Shown: positions 49,678 through 61,630 of the stretch, piece after piece
Layout of the letters: every line of letters begins with the position of its first letter
Numbering within the stretch: the first letter of the stretch is position 1
Source: Lelliottia sp. JS-SCA-14
GTDB taxonomy: Bacteria > Pseudomonadota > Gammaproteobacteria > Enterobacterales > Enterobacteriaceae
Reading direction: 5' to 3'
DNA: 64,000 nt
NCBI RefSeq assembly: GCF_035593345.1
Contig: NZ_CP141606.1
Location: forward strand, 434,001-498,000
Translations under genes and position numbers: made by a program
The notes under the pieces: model-generated
What the model saw: only the letters and a program-made list of their open reading frames with translations
The model's database searches: none
Told to the model about the DNA's origin: nothing

Positions 49678-50523
49678 ATGACGAACGACTGGCTTGAGCT
49701 CCGTCAGCATGCAGATACGGGCATTGAAACCATTAAAGCGCACTTTGAAGGCCACGCCTTCGACCCACACTGGCACGACAGCTATCTGGTCGGCATCACG
49801 CTTTCTGGCACCCAGCAGTTCCACTGCCGCCGCGAGCGACACCGTAGCCAGCCGGGAGATGCCTTTCTGCTCGAACCCGGTGAGATCCACGATGGCGACG
49901 CACCCGTCGAAGGCGGTTTTACCTATCTGACCTTTTATCTGGACGAGCAGTGGCTGAACAACACGCTGCATGGACTGTACGAATCCACGCCCGGCAGTTA
50001 TTCACTCCATTTTGCCCAAACCCTGACGCGCGAGCCGCAGCTGGTTCGCACCATCGGTGAAACGTTCAGCGCACTGCATCAGGATGAGATGAAAATCGTC
50101 CAGCAAAGCACGATGGATAACTTGCTGGCGCAAATCACCTCCCATTGCCACTGGCGAAAACGACTGCCTTCGCAGCTCCAAAGCGCGGCGGTGGCACATC
50201 GGGCGCGCGATTACCTGTATGCGCATCTCGGCGAAAACCTCGGGCTGTCAGACCTGGCGCGCGAGACGGGAACCGATCGCTTTACGCTGACCCGTTGCTT
50301 CAAACGTGAGTTCCACCTGGCGCCGCACGCCTGGCTTATCCAGCTTCGACTCGCAAAAGCCCGTCAGATGCTGGCACGTGGCGATTTACCCGTCGATGTC
50401 GCTGCAGCGCTCGGTTTCGCCGACCAGAGCCATCTTGGGCGCTGGTTCCAGCGGGCCTATCGCATCACCCCAGCCCATTACCGAAAGTTGTGCACAAACC
50501 TTCCAGACGTTTCCAGAAAATAG
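49678..50523 (+). CDS. AraC-family transcriptional regulator
   Basis: This 281-residue regulator has an N-terminal cupin sensor domain (about 10-100, with FDPHWHDSYLVGITLSG and LEPGEIHDGD). A C-terminal double helix-turn-helix (about 180-275) includes LGLSDLARETGTDRFTLTRC and ADQSHLGRWFQRAYRITPAH. The ATG at 49678 follows GGAGGAG. The exporter gene starts 36 bp downstream in the same direction, so regulator and exporter probably form a unit. The inducer is unknown; an amino acid or related small molecule is plausible. Confidence 0.88.
   Translation: MTNDWLELRQHADTGIETIKAHFEGHAFDPHWHDSYLVGITLSGTQQFHCRRERHRSQPGDAFLLEPGEIHDGDAPVEGGFTYLTFYLDEQWLNNTLHGLYESTPGSYSLHFAQTLTREPQLVRTIGETFSALHQDEMKIVQQSTMDNLLAQITSHCHWRKRLPSQLQSAAVAHRARDYLYAHLGENLGLSDLARETGTDRFTLTRCFKREFHLAPHAWLIQLRLAKARQMLARGDLPVDVAAALGFADQSHLGRWFQRAYRITPAHYRKLCTNLPDVSRK
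50491..50508 (+). promoter_or_regulatory. candidate operator, copy 2 (upstream of LysE-type gene)
   Basis: TGCACAAACCTTCCAGAC lies in the last codons of the AraC gene, about 50 bp before the exporter start. It matches copy 1 at 17 of 18 positions and has the same orientation and a similar distance to its gene. Confidence 0.6.
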
Positions 50524-50559
50524 CGGCACAGTCAGGTCTCCAATAAGAAGGAGATACCT

Positions 50560-51150
50560 GTGACTGTAATGCCATTTCTGCTGTTTGCTTTTGTCGCTTC
50601 TATAACGCCAGGCCCGACCAACATCCTCGTTCTGACCAACAGCCAGCACTATGGCGTGAAGGCGACCCTTCCAGCCCTTGTGAGCGGCTGTGTGGCGGCC
50701 AGCGCTATCGTGCTGATATCCGGTGCAGGGGCGGGAGAAGTCTTGCGCCAGTACCCGCTGATTCGTCAGGTAATGAGCTGGGCGGGTGTGCTGTGGTTAA
50801 GCTGGATGAGCTGGCAGCTGTTCAATGCCCCAGCGGCAAATCTGACCAACGGCTCACACCACCGTTTTACGGCGCGGGCGGCTGCGCTACTGCAGGTGGT
50901 TAATCCAAAGACATGGATGATGGCGCTGGCGGTCGTCAGCCTGTTTGCGCCAGCGGGGGAACATACGTTGCGTGATATTGCGCTGATGGCGCTGTGGTTC
51001 TTAATGATTTCGATTATGTGTCTGATGTGCTGGGCGTGGCTGGGGAAGGCGGTGAACCGTGTGTTTCGCACCACCGTGGCGATGGTGCGCTTTCAACGCG
51101 CGATGGCCCTGTGCCTGCTGGTATCCGCGTGGGCAGGCATGCTGGCTTAA
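50560..51150 (+). CDS. LysE/RhtB-family amino-acid exporter
   Basis: This 196-residue inner-membrane protein has about six hydrophobic segments. The family signature [18 protein letters not shown] near the N-terminus and [17 protein letters not shown] in the middle are present. The start is probably GTG at 50560, behind AAGGAGATAC; an ATG at 50569 is the alternative. The 3' end overlaps convergent yjdC by 4 bp. Substrate unknown. Confidence 0.88.
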   Translation: MTVMPFLLFAFVASITPGPTNILVLTNSQHYGVKATLPALVSGCVAASAIVLISGAGAGEVLRQYPLIRQVMSWAGVLWLSWMSWQLFNAPAANLTNGSHHRFTARAAALLQVVNPKTWMMALAVVSLFAPAGEHTLRDIALMALWFLMISIMCLMCWAWLGKAVNRVFRTTVAMVRFQRAMALCLLVSAWAGMLA

Positions 51151-51722
51151 GTCAGCGCGCCACCCATGCGGCACTGAGCAAAACGCAGAATATCTTCCGC
51201 CAGACGGTGCGCCGTCTCAACGTCAGTCACACTCCGGTTGACCAGCATGCGGCTCAGACATCCTTCCAGCACCAGTTCCATCTGTTTGGCCACCATCGCC
51301 GGGTCGTCCACTTCGAGCGTCGTCAGCAGCTCGTGCGTGAAGTCGTGGGCGGCGCTTTTCTGCTGATCCGCCAGCTGATGGATCGGATGACCCGGATCCG
51401 GGTAGAACGTGCAGGCGGCAATAAACAGGCAGCCCGGATAGCGATTGTTGCGAACGCAATCCGCCAGAGCGGTGTAGCGTGCCAGTAATTTCTGTTCAGG
51501 CGACAGCTCTTCGTTCAGCATCAGCTGCCTGCGCCAGATATCCACCTGCTGGCTGAGATAGCGCAGGGCGTCATAAAGCAGCGCCTCTTTATCGGGCCAG
51601 AAGCGGCGCAATTCATCCAGAGGATAATCGATGCGTTCGGCGACCATCTCAAGCGTGGTGCTGGCGATCCCTTGTACTTCAAGTAATTGCAGGGCTTGTC
51701 CCAGTACGTCTTCACGTTGCAC
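51147..51722 (-). CDS. yjdC: TetR-like regulator YjdC
   Basis: This 191-residue protein has an N-terminal TetR-type DNA-binding domain ([20 protein letters not shown] then [20 protein letters not shown]). Its C-terminal ligand domain is close to E. coli YjdC ([20 protein letters not shown]). Its target is not known. It lies downstream of dsbD in the same direction, with a 47-bp gap. Confidence 0.92.
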   Translation of the reverse strand: MQREDVLGQALQLLEVQGIASTTLEMVAERIDYPLDELRRFWPDKEALLYDALRYLSQQVDIWRRQLMLNEELSPEQKLLARYTALADCVRNNRYPGCLFIAACTFYPDPGHPIHQLADQQKSAAHDFTHELLTTLEVDDPAMVAKQMELVLEGCLSRMLVNRSVTDVETAHRLAEDILRFAQCRMGGALT

Positions 51723-51769
51723 GGTTTTCTCCTCCCAATGCTAACGGTTTCTTCCGTTATCAGTGTCGT

Positions 51770-53455
51770 TTACGGTTGGCGATCGCGCAAATGTGCGCTG
51801 AATGCGGCTGCATCCATAAATCCGGTCACGCGCCCGGCGGGCTGCTCTTCTCCCCGTTCATTAAAGAACAGAATTGTCGGCAGACCAAGCACGTTGAGTT
51901 CCTTCAGCAAGGCCTTGTCCTGCGCGCTATTGGCCGTCACATTGGCCTGCAGCAGAACGGTCTCTTTCAGCGCATTTTGCACCTGCGGATCGCTAAAGGT
52001 GTATTTTTCAAACTCTTTACAGGCCACGCACCAGTCGGCGTAGAGGTCGAGCATCACCGGTTTGCCCTTGGTCTGCGCCAATGCGGTACGCAATTCATCG
52101 ACGTTGCTGATTTGCGTAAAGTTAAGAGGCGCCTTTGTTTGTGTCGTAGCAGAGCCAAACGCCCAGTCCTGAAGCGGGCGCACGCTCACCAGTGCGGCGG
52201 CCAGCAGGATAATTTGCACGATGCGCATCCACGATTTTTTCGCCTGCAGGCTGGTGATAAACGCCCAGCTGAAGAACGCGACGCCCAGAATCGCCCACAG
52301 ACGTATTCCCCAGACATCGCCAATAATGCGCTCCAGCAGGAATACCGGCAGCGCCAGAATCACAAAGCCGAACGCGGTTTTCACCGTCTCCATCCACGGC
52401 CCGCTTTTCGGCAGCAGTCGGTTGCCAAAAACAGTCACCAGAATCAACGGTAGGCCCATGCCCAGCGCGTAGAGATAGAGCGTCCCACCGCCGAACCACA
52501 TATTCCCGCTCTGAGCGATGTAGAGCAGGATGGCGCTCAGCGGCGCGGTGGTGCAGGGAGAACAGATCAGCCCGGCGATCGCCCCCATGACAAACACCCC
52601 GCCAGCCGAACCGCCCTGCTGACGATTGCTCATCAGCGTTAAGCGCGTTTGCAGGGACGACGGCAATTGCAGGGTGAACAGCCCGAACATCGACAGCGCC
52701 AGCAGGGTAAAGACCACCGACAGACCGATGAGCACGTACGGATGCTGAAGTGCGGCCTGGAACTGCAGCCCCGCCGCGGCCACCACAAGACCGAGCGCGG
52801 TATAAGTGAGCGCCATCCCCTGAACATAGATAAAGGCCAGCAGCAGCGCGCGGGCGGTAGATAAACGCTGTTTACCGCCGAGTACGATACCGGAGATCAG
52901 GGGATACATTGGCAATACGCATGGCGTGAAGGCGATGCCGATCCCGATCAATAACGCCCAGAGGGCAGAGAAGGGGAGTTCCGCGCTCTTTTCACTCGGC
53001 TCCTGAGACGGGGGCACAGGGGTTGCCGCCACGACTTCACTCAGCGGCACCACTTTAGTTTCCGGCGGATAGCAGAAACCGGCATCGGCGCAGCCCTGAT
53101 ACGTCACCGTCAGCGTCGCGCCCTGGCTTGCCTGATTCACCGTGACCGGCACCGTCAGTCGGTGGCGGTAGATCTCGCTTTTACCGTAGAACTCGTCTTC
53201 GTGCCATTCGCCCGCAGGCAGCTGTGGCTCGCCGACCGTCGCATTCGCAGGAGTGATACTGACCTGCTTGCGGTACAGGTAGTACCCGTCCTTCACCTGC
53301 CAGCTCAGATTCAGATCGTGCTGGTTCTGCTGGAAGTCGAAAACAAATGCCCGATCGGCGGGAATGAAATTAGAGCGGCCGGGCGCGTCGAACAGCCCGG
53401 CAAAAACTGATGTGCTGCACAGCAGCAGGATCAGCGTAAGGAAGCGTTGAGCCAT
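51770..53455 (-). CDS. dsbD: thiol:disulfide interchange protein DsbD
   Basis: DsbD moves electrons from cytoplasmic thioredoxin to periplasmic DsbC and DsbG. The 561-residue protein has a signal peptide ([19 protein letters not shown]) and a periplasmic N-domain with the redox pair CADAGFC. An eight-helix membrane domain follows with Cys in [14 protein letters not shown] and [10 protein letters not shown]. The C-terminal thioredoxin-like domain has WCVACKEFE. Its start overlaps the cutA end by 25 bp. Confidence 0.97.
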   Translation of the reverse strand: MAQRFLTLILLLCSTSVFAGLFDAPGRSNFIPADRAFVFDFQQNQHDLNLSWQVKDGYYLYRKQVSITPANATVGEPQLPAGEWHEDEFYGKSEIYRHRLTVPVTVNQASQGATLTVTYQGCADAGFCYPPETKVVPLSEVVAATPVPPSQEPSEKSAELPFSALWALLIGIGIAFTPCVLPMYPLISGIVLGGKQRLSTARALLLAFIYVQGMALTYTALGLVVAAAGLQFQAALQHPYVLIGLSVVFTLLALSMFGLFTLQLPSSLQTRLTLMSNRQQGGSAGGVFVMGAIAGLICSPCTTAPLSAILLYIAQSGNMWFGGGTLYLYALGMGLPLILVTVFGNRLLPKSGPWMETVKTAFGFVILALPVFLLERIIGDVWGIRLWAILGVAFFSWAFITSLQAKKSWMRIVQIILLAAALVSVRPLQDWAFGSATTQTKAPLNFTQISNVDELRTALAQTKGKPVMLDLYADWCVACKEFEKYTFSDPQVQNALKETVLLQANVTANSAQDKALLKELNVLGLPTILFFNERGEEQPAGRVTGFMDAAAFSAHLRDRQP

Positions 53456-53754
53456 GAGAGATAATCGTTATCGCCGTGAGCCACTGGCAGCACCAGCAGT
53501 TCGGGGGTCTGGTAAGGATGATGAGACTTGAGGCAATCGAGAAGCGCCTGCTGATGCGCGACGTTGGTTTTCAGCAGCATTTGCACTTCGTACTCCTGTT
53601 CCAGCTTGCCTTCCCAGTAGTACATCGAGGTGGCACCGGGCAGGATCGTCACACAGGCCGCGAGCTGTTCTGCCAGCACTTTGGCGGCAAGCTCCTGGGC
53701 AGTGGCTTCATCGGGTGCGGTACAGAGTACAACGACAGCGTCAGGTGTATTCAC
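53431..53754 (-). CDS. cutA: divalent-cation tolerance protein CutA
   Basis: This 107-residue small trimeric protein is known from copper tolerance studies. Conserved [20 protein letters not shown] and [17 protein letters not shown] blocks are present. It is slightly shorter than the E. coli protein at the N-terminus (112 residues). Overlap with dsbD shows an operon. Confidence 0.95.
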   Translation of the reverse strand: MNTPDAVVVLCTAPDEATAQELAAKVLAEQLAACVTILPGATSMYYWEGKLEQEYEVQMLLKTNVAHQQALLDCLKSHHPYQTPELLVLPVAHGDNDYLSWLNASLR

Positions 53755-53816
53755 TACTCGACCTCCTCATCGCGAAAAAATCACTATATCACGCTGGGCC
53801 GAAGGGCATTAATGAA

Positions 53817-53837
53817 TCGGGCCGCTGAGCGGCCCGA
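53817..53837. terminator. hairpin downstream of dcuA
   Basis: TCGGGCCGC tga GCGGCCCGA is a perfect stem between dcuA and cutA. The T-run is short, so termination strength is uncertain. Confidence 0.6.
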
Positions 53838-53865
53838 CTTTAACTATTTTTACACCACCGGCAGC

Positions 53866-55167
53866 TTAAAGAATCACGCTGCCAATCAGGAAGCCGAAGC
53901 AGACGGCAAACACCACGCCCATCGTGCCCGGAATAAAGAACGGATGGTTAAAGACGAAACGCCCGATGCGCGTCGTGCCGGTATCGTCCATCTGCACCGC
54001 CGCGACCAGCGTTGGGTAGGTTGGCAGAATGAACAGGCCGGAAACAGCGGCAAACGAAGCCACTGCGGTCAGCGGAGAGACGTTCAGCGCCAGCGCCATT
54101 GGCATCAGCGCTTTGGCTGTTGCCGCCTGAGAGTACAGCAGCGCAGAGGCAACGAAGAAAATCACCGCCAGCAGCCACGGGTGGCCCTGAATCACGGTAC
54201 CCGCCGTCTCTTTAATCCAGTCGATGTTGTGGGAGACGAAGGTATCGCCGAGCCACGCCACACCGAGGATACAGATACAGGCGCTCATCCCCGCTTTAAA
54301 GGTGCTGGAACTCAGAATGCTGTCCGTTTCCACGCCGCACATCACCGTGGTCAGCGTCGCGACGCTCAGCATAATAATCAGGATCGCGTTAGTGGTGTTC
54401 ATCAGCGGCGTCGCCACCAGGCCAAGGCTTGGGCTGTTGACGATGGCATAAATCACCACACAGACCACGCCGAGCAGGAACAGCAGCACCGAAAGTTTGG
54501 CGCGCGGTTTGATTTCAACTTTGTTTTCACCGCGCAGTTCGATCAGACCCTCTTCCAGACGTTTCAGGTATACCGGATCGTCAGAGAGTTTTGAGTTGAA
54601 CAGCATAGTGACCAGGAACGACATCAGCAGCACAGCCAGCAGCGTCGACGGGATCACCACCGAGAGCAGATGGATGTAGCTCACGCCGTGGCCTTCCATC
54701 ACTGAGGACATATAAACCACCGCGGCAGAAATTGGCGAGGCGGTAATCGCAATCTGAGCGGAAACGACGGCGGTCGACAGCGGACGGCACGGTTTGATGC
54801 CTTGCTCTTTCGCCACTTCGGCAATCACCGGCAGCGTCGCCAGAGAGATGTTCCCGGTCCCGGCAAAAATGGTCAGGAAGTAGGTGACGACGGGCGCAAG
54901 GATGGTGATGTACTTCGGATTTTTACGCAGCAGTTTTTCAGTCTGATGCACCAGATAATCCAGCCCGCCCGCGATCTGCATCGCAGAGATGGCCGCAATC
55001 ACCGCCATGATGATGGAGATAACGTCAAACGGGATTTTCCCCGGTGCGACACCAATCGCGGCCAGCACCAGCACGCCGAGCCCGCCAGCATAGCCGATAC
55101 CAATCCCCCCGAGTCTGGCGCCGATAAAAATCGCCGCTAAAACGATAATCAGCTCAATGACAATCAT
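53866..55167 (-). CDS. dcuA: C4-dicarboxylate transporter DcuA
   Basis: This 433-residue inner-membrane antiporter exchanges aspartate, fumarate, malate and succinate. It starts MIVIELIIVLAAIFIGARLG and has about ten to twelve hydrophobic segments. TYFLTIFAGTGNISLATLPV and ALNVSPLTAVASFAAVSGLF are family blocks. It lies downstream of aspA, as in E. coli, with a terminator-like hairpin between. Confidence 0.96.
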   Translation of the reverse strand: MIVIELIIVLAAIFIGARLGGIGIGYAGGLGVLVLAAIGVAPGKIPFDVISIIMAVIAAISAMQIAGGLDYLVHQTEKLLRKNPKYITILAPVVTYFLTIFAGTGNISLATLPVIAEVAKEQGIKPCRPLSTAVVSAQIAITASPISAAVVYMSSVMEGHGVSYIHLLSVVIPSTLLAVLLMSFLVTMLFNSKLSDDPVYLKRLEEGLIELRGENKVEIKPRAKLSVLLFLLGVVCVVIYAIVNSPSLGLVATPLMNTTNAILIIMLSVATLTTVMCGVETDSILSSSTFKAGMSACICILGVAWLGDTFVSHNIDWIKETAGTVIQGHPWLLAVIFFVASALLYSQAATAKALMPMALALNVSPLTAVASFAAVSGLFILPTYPTLVAAVQMDDTGTTRIGRFVFNHPFFIPGTMGVVFAVCFGFLIGSVIL

Positions 55168-55230
55168 AATCGCTTCCTTGAATGTTAGATGTTGGATACG
55201 TAAATGTTATTTTTGTGATGTCCTATAAAA

Positions 55231-55263
55231 GCAAAAAGGCATGTCACAAGTGACATGCCTTTC
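55231..55263 (-). terminator. attenuating terminator between aspA and dcuA
   Basis: AAGGCATGTCAC / GTGACATGCCTT forms a 12-bp stem with a short loop, followed on the minus strand by TTTTTGCTTTT. It should reduce readthrough from aspA into dcuA. Confidence 0.85.
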
Positions 55264-55282
55264 GGAAGTTTAACCGGAACTG

Positions 55283-56719
55283 TTATTGTTCGCTTTCATC
55301 GGTATAACGTTTCGCTTTGTAGGCCGGGTGCATCAGGTTTTGCGCCGAGAAGATATCATCCAGCTCAGCTTCTGTCAGCAGTCCTCGCTCCAGTACGACT
55401 TCGCGCACGCTCTTACCGGTTTCGGCACAAATCTTCCCGACGATATCGCCGTTGTGGTGGCCGATGAACGGGTTCAGGTAGGTGACGATGCCGATAGAGT
55501 TATAGACGAAGCTTTCGCACACTTCTTTGTTCGCTGTGATGCCGTTAATGCATTTTTCCAGCAGGTTGTAGCAGGCGTTGGTCAGAATGTGGATAGACTC
55601 AAACATCGCCTGGCCAATCACCGGCTCCATTACGTTCAGCTGCAGCTGACCCGCTTCGGAGGCCATGGTCACGGTAATGTCGTTCCCGATGACTTTGAAG
55701 CACACCTGGTTCACCACTTCTGGCACCACCGGGTTCACTTTGGCTGGCATGATGGACGAACCGGCCTGCAGCTCTGGCAGGTTGATTTCGTTCAGGCCAG
55801 CGCGTGGACCGGAGGAGAGCAGGCGCAGGTCATTACAAATTTTGGAGAGTTTCACCGCCAGACGTTTCAGCGCGCTGTGCACCATCACGTAAGCGCCGCA
55901 GTCTGAGGTCGCCTCGATCAGGTCTTCCGCGGGGACTACCGCCAGGTTAGAGACTTCCGCCAGTTTTTGCACCGCCAGCTGCTGATAGCCGTCTGGGGTG
56001 TTCAGACGTGTCCCGATGGCGGTCGCGCCAAGGTTCACTTCCAGCAGCAGCTCAGAGGTGCGCAGGATGTTGCGGGTCTCTTCGTTCAGCAGCACGTTAA
56101 ACGCGTGGAACTCCTGGCCGAGGGTCATTGGCACCGCATCCTGCAGCTGGGTACGACCCATTTTCAGAATGTCCTGGAACTCAACGGCTTTACGCTGGAA
56201 GCCATCGCCCAGCTGGTTAATCGCGTCGATCAGTTTCACCACGGAGGCGTACACGGCGATACGGAAACCGGTCGGGTAGGCGTCGTTGGTGGACTGGCAC
56301 TTGTTCACGTGGTCGTTTGGATTGAGGTACTGGTACTCACCTTTCTGGTGGCCCATCAGTTCAAGACCGATATTCGCCAGCACCTCGTTGGTATTCATGT
56401 TGACGGAGGTCCCCGCGCCGCCCTGATAGACGTCAACCGGGAACTGATCCATGCATTTGCCGTTGTTCAGCACTTCATCGCAGGCGGCGATAATGGCATT
56501 TGCAGCGCTTTTCGGAATGGTTTGCAGCTCTTTGTTCGCCAGGGCTGCGGCTTTCTTCACCATCACCATGCCACGGACAAACTCAGGGATGTCGCTGATT
56601 TTGTTGTTGCTGATGTAAAAGTTTTCAATCGCTCTCAGAGTGTGAATACCGTAGTAGGCATCCGCTGGAACTTCCCTGGTACCCAACAAATCTTCTTCGA
56701 TACGAATGTTGTTTAACAT
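55283..56719 (-). CDS. aspA: aspartate ammonia-lyase AspA
   Basis: This 478-residue enzyme deaminates L-aspartate to fumarate and ammonia. The fumarase/aspartase signature is [25 protein letters not shown] and [13 protein letters not shown] line the active site. It starts [20 protein letters not shown]. The product fumarate and substrate aspartate are exchanged by DcuA, encoded next. Confidence 0.97.
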   Translation of the reverse strand: MLNNIRIEEDLLGTREVPADAYYGIHTLRAIENFYISNNKISDIPEFVRGMVMVKKAAALANKELQTIPKSAANAIIAACDEVLNNGKCMDQFPVDVYQGGAGTSVNMNTNEVLANIGLELMGHQKGEYQYLNPNDHVNKCQSTNDAYPTGFRIAVYASVVKLIDAINQLGDGFQRKAVEFQDILKMGRTQLQDAVPMTLGQEFHAFNVLLNEETRNILRTSELLLEVNLGATAIGTRLNTPDGYQQLAVQKLAEVSNLAVVPAEDLIEATSDCGAYVMVHSALKRLAVKLSKICNDLRLLSSGPRAGLNEINLPELQAGSSIMPAKVNPVVPEVVNQVCFKVIGNDITVTMASEAGQLQLNVMEPVIGQAMFESIHILTNACYNLLEKCINGITANKEVCESFVYNSIGIVTYLNPFIGHHNGDIVGKICAETGKSVREVVLERGLLTEAELDDIFSAQNLMHPAYKAKRYTDESEQ

Positions 56720-56905
56720 GTGAACCTTCTTTTAAAGCGGCCGATGGATTGTACTAAACACACAGTAGATATGTGGTTTTCAATATTTGCTGACCGACGA
56801 TTATTCCCTCAATCAGCCAGATACTCGAGATCATATGCTGATGATAGCGAATTGCCGTAATCTGGATCACTTATTATCGCCCTCATCTCATGATAATTAT
56901 TAATC

Positions 56906-56921
56906 TGTGAAATGAATCACC
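56906..56921. promoter_or_regulatory. CRP site in the aspA-fxsA region
   Basis: TGTGAAATGAATCACC matches the CRP consensus TGTGA-N6-TCACA at 9 of 10 positions. It lies about 187 bp upstream of aspA and 133 bp upstream of fxsA. aspA is known to be CRP-activated, although the distance is large. The rest of the 334-bp gap (56720-57053) shows no gene. Confidence 0.6.
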
Positions 56922-57053
56922 GCTTGAATATTTCCAGAAAAAATATCCGTGCAAACCGATTGAAATTTGGCTATCCGTCTCCATCTCAGAAAGACGCGAA
57001 TCGCAAACACATTCAGACAGAGGCCAGAGGCGTCTGCCACACAGGAGAAACCA

Positions 57054-57524
57054 GTGCGCTGGATACCTTTTATTGCCATTTTTCTCTATGTTTACATTGA
57101 GATTTCGATTTTTATCCAGGTTGCCCACGTGCTGGGTGTCCTGCTGACGCTGATCCTGGTGATATTCACATCAGTGATAGGTATGTCGCTGGTGCGTAAC
57201 CAGGGTTTCAAAAATTTCCTGTTAATGCAGCAGAAGATGGCGGCGGGCGAAAGTCCGGCGGCCGAGATGATCAAAAGCGTCTCCCTGATTCTTGCGGGTC
57301 TGCTACTGATTCTGCCGGGCTTCTTCACCGACTTCATCGGCCTGTTACTGCTGTTGCCGCCGGTGCAAAAACTGCTGACCCTGCGACTGCTGCCGCATCT
57401 GCGCTTTAACCGTATGCCTGGCGGCGGGTTCAGCACCGGGCCGGGAAATGGGGAAACCTTTGACGGGGAGTACCAGCGGAAGGACGACCAGCACGACCGT
57501 ATCGATCATAAAGACGATCGCTGA
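57054..57524 (+). CDS. fxsA: membrane protein FxsA
   Basis: This 156-residue inner-membrane protein (suppressor of F exclusion of phage T7) has about three to four hydrophobic segments and the sequence MRWIPFIAIFLYVYIEISIF. The start is GTG at 57054 behind CAGGAGA, as in E. coli; an in-frame upstream ORF extension is rejected. A charged hydrophilic tail (GEYQRKDDQHD) follows a Gly-rich stretch. Confidence 0.93.
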   Translation: MRWIPFIAIFLYVYIEISIFIQVAHVLGVLLTLILVIFTSVIGMSLVRNQGFKNFLLMQQKMAAGESPAAEMIKSVSLILAGLLLILPGFFTDFIGLLLLLPPVQKLLTLRLLPHLRFNRMPGGGFSTGPGNGETFDGEYQRKDDQHDRIDHKDDR

Positions 57525-57530
57525 GTTTTA

Positions 57531-57606
57531 TGCCCGGTTGCGCTTCGCTTACCGGGCCTACAAAACCCAAACCGTAGGCCGGATAAGGCGCAGCCGCCAT
57601 CCGGCA
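57531..57606. repeat. REP pair between fxsA and yjeH
   Basis: GCCCGGTTGCGCTTCGCTTA with CCGGGC, and GGCCGGATAAGGCGCAGCC with CCATCCGGC, lie in the gap of convergent genes. Confidence 0.85.
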
Positions 57607-57607
57607 A

Positions 57608-58846
57608 CTAAACCGTACCGCGCTTAGGCAAGAACCCCCACAGCCCCGCCAGCATCACGACGGCATACAAACTCTTCCAGCCAATCATCACCAGCAGCAG
57701 TAAACACAGTACCCCGCCGATCACCGCCAGCACTTTAAAGCGGCCTTTCAGCAACCGACACCCCGCCAGCATGCACAGCAGATAAATCATGATGAAAATG
57801 CCGTTGGCGTAGACGATCAGCGCGTCCAGATTGATGTTCAGCCAGTAGATCCCCAAAGTGCTTAGCACGCAGCAGCCCAGCACCGCGTTCAGGGCATTCA
57901 GCGGCAGCTGACGTTTTGACAGGCGCGACAGTCGGCTGTCCGGTTTGTATTGCGCCTGAGACCACACCAGACGGGCGAAGCTCTGAATATAGATGTTCAG
58001 GCTGGCGAAGCAGGCGAGATAGCCAATCACGCAGGCAATCCATAACGCTTTGACGCCAAACAGCTGCACCACAATGCCTGGCAGCGATGCCGCCGCGGCC
58101 GCTTCAGCGCTGTACGCGTTGAAGTGCAGCACAAGCACCGTACAGGCCCAGTAGACCGTGCCCGCCAGCAGCAGGCCAATCATCAGCGCCCGTGGGAAAT
58201 CGCGCTCCGGCTGTTTGAATTCCGACGCCAGATGAGCAAACGCCTCCAGCCCGACAAAGCACCAGAACATCACCGAGAGCGCGGCGAAAAGTTGAGAATG
58301 ATCGACGTCGGCGATGGCCGGGAAGGGAATTTCGCTGACGTGGATATCGCCGGCCCACCAGATGGCGGCAATCAACGCGACGATCAGCACCGCCACCAGC
58401 GTTTGCAGATTGGCGCTGGAACTGGCCCCGCGCGAGCCCACCCACCAGACGATCGCCAGCGTACCCAGCTCGGCAAACAGCAACTGTTCGTCGTGCCAGC
58501 CAAACAGCGCCTGAGCAAAACCGGTGGCGATGTGCAGGGCGGCAGGGAGACCGACAGGAATCACCGACAGGAACAGCCAGCCAGTGACGCGCTCCAGCCG
58601 TGGGCCAAACGCCATGCCGACAAAATGCGCCACGCCGCCCGCGCTCGGGAAATGTCGTCCGAGCGTCGCAAAGACAATCGCAATCGGAAAGACCAGCACA
58701 ATCAGCACTGGCCACGCCCACAGGCTGTTATTCCCCGCCACCAGTGCCGCCAGCGCAGGCACCGCAAACACACCCGTTCCTAACAAGGAGGTGGAGAGCA
58801 AACCCACGCCCTGCGCCAGCCCCAGCTCCTGTTTGAGTCCACTCAT
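57608..58846 (-). CDS. yjeH: L-methionine/branched-chain amino acid exporter YjeH
   Basis: This 412-residue APC-superfamily transporter has about twelve hydrophobic segments. It starts MSGLKQELGLAQGVGLLSTS and has LLGTGVFAVPALAALVAGN, the family helix-1 glycine motif. E. coli YjeH exports methionine and branched-chain amino acids. It is divergent from groES. Confidence 0.92.
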   Translation of the reverse strand: MSGLKQELGLAQGVGLLSTSLLGTGVFAVPALAALVAGNNSLWAWPVLIVLVFPIAIVFATLGRHFPSAGGVAHFVGMAFGPRLERVTGWLFLSVIPVGLPAALHIATGFAQALFGWHDEQLLFAELGTLAIVWWVGSRGASSSANLQTLVAVLIVALIAAIWWAGDIHVSEIPFPAIADVDHSQLFAALSVMFWCFVGLEAFAHLASEFKQPERDFPRALMIGLLLAGTVYWACTVLVLHFNAYSAEAAAAASLPGIVVQLFGVKALWIACVIGYLACFASLNIYIQSFARLVWSQAQYKPDSRLSRLSKRQLPLNALNAVLGCCVLSTLGIYWLNINLDALIVYANGIFIMIYLLCMLAGCRLLKGRFKVLAVIGGVLCLLLLVMIGWKSLYAVVMLAGLWGFLPKRGTV

Positions 58847-58910
58847 TGACTTCGTCCTGACACCATCAAAAGAGAGGCGATGGTAACACTTTCACAAATT
58901 TTTTTTCGGC

Positions 58911-58944
58911 TGCCCCTTGAAGGGGCAAAATCCGACCCCCATCT
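58911..58944 (+). promoter_or_regulatory. sigma-32 heat-shock promoter of groESL
   Basis: A -35 CCCCTTGAA and a -10 CCCCATCT are separated by about 16 bp. This is the RpoH promoter of groESL, and it is like that of E. coli. Confidence 0.85.
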
Positions 58945-58964
58945 CTCAGGGCACCAGTCGGTAA

Positions 58965-59318
<354 letters not shown>

Positions 59319-59346
59319 TCCGCGAAACGATACTGAACGAATTTGA

Positions 59347-61002
<1,656 letters not shown>

Positions 61003-61056
61003 TTTGCCCCCGCGCCCTGCATCCAGAATGATTTGGGCGTTTACGTCCCAGAATTG

Positions 61057-61092
61057 AAAAACCCTCAGGCAGAAATGCCTGGGGGTTTTTCT
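61057..61092 (+). terminator. groESL terminator
   Basis: AAAAACCCTCAGGCA / TGCCTGGGGGTTTTT forms a strong stem followed by a T-run, about 55 bp after the groL stop. Confidence 0.92.
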
Positions 61093-61164
61093 TTTGGTCA
61101 TCTTTTTAGTATAAGGTTTACACACGGACAACTCTTGTCCAGCTTATTGAAAACGGGGAATAAC

Positions 61165-61518
61165 ATGCGCGTTAAAGTCTGTGCAGGGATCGTAGGGGCA
61201 GCGTTGCTGCTGGCGGGATGTAGCTCCAGTAACGAGCTCTCCTCGGCGGGACAGGGCGTTCGCTTTGTGGAAGATAAGCCGGGCAGCGAGTGCCAGCTTT
61301 TAGGCACGGCAACCGGTGAGCAGAGCAACTGGATGTCTGGTCAGCACGGTGACGAAGGCGGCTCAATGCGCGGTGCAGCAAATGCGCTGCGTAACCAGGC
61401 GGCGGCAATGGGTGGCAACGTGATTTATGGCGTGAGCAGCCCAACGCAAGGTATTCTGTCGAGCTTCGTCCCGACGGCCAGCTCCATGAACGGCCAGGTT
61501 TATAAGTGCCCGAATTGA
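61165..61518 (+). CDS. yjeI: lipoprotein YjeI (DUF4156)
   Basis: This 117-residue predicted lipoprotein has a signal peptide ending in the lipobox LLAGC (Cys18), mature C-SSSNELSSAGQGVRF. The conserved AANALRNQAAAMGGNVIYG block is typical of DUF4156. Function unknown. ATG at 61165 matches E. coli YjeI; an extension upstream lies in the groL terminator. Confidence 0.92.
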   Translation: MRVKVCAGIVGAALLLAGCSSSNELSSAGQGVRFVEDKPGSECQLLGTATGEQSNWMSGQHGDEGGSMRGAANALRNQAAAMGGNVIYGVSSPTQGILSSFVPTASSMNGQVYKCPN

Positions 61519-61535
61519 GATAGGTGCGGGCTGAT

Positions 61536-61570
61536 GCCCTCACCCCGACCCTCTCCCACGGGAGAGGGCG
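61536..61570. repeat. CCTCACCC/CTCTCCC hairpin repeat, copy g (half element)
   Basis: CCCTCACCCCGACCCTCTCC then CACGGGAGAGGG, downstream of yjeI. Confidence 0.7.
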
Positions 61571-61580
61571 CAAACACTAA

Positions 61581-61611
61581 AAACGGCAACGGGTGTTGCC
61601 GTTTTGCTTTT
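61581..61611 (+). terminator. terminator downstream of yjeI
   Basis: AAACGGCAAC ggg(t) GTTGCCGTTT followed by TGCTTTT, between convergent yjeI and epmB. Confidence 0.85.
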
Positions 61612-61630
61612 ACCTCTGCCACCTGCCTAT

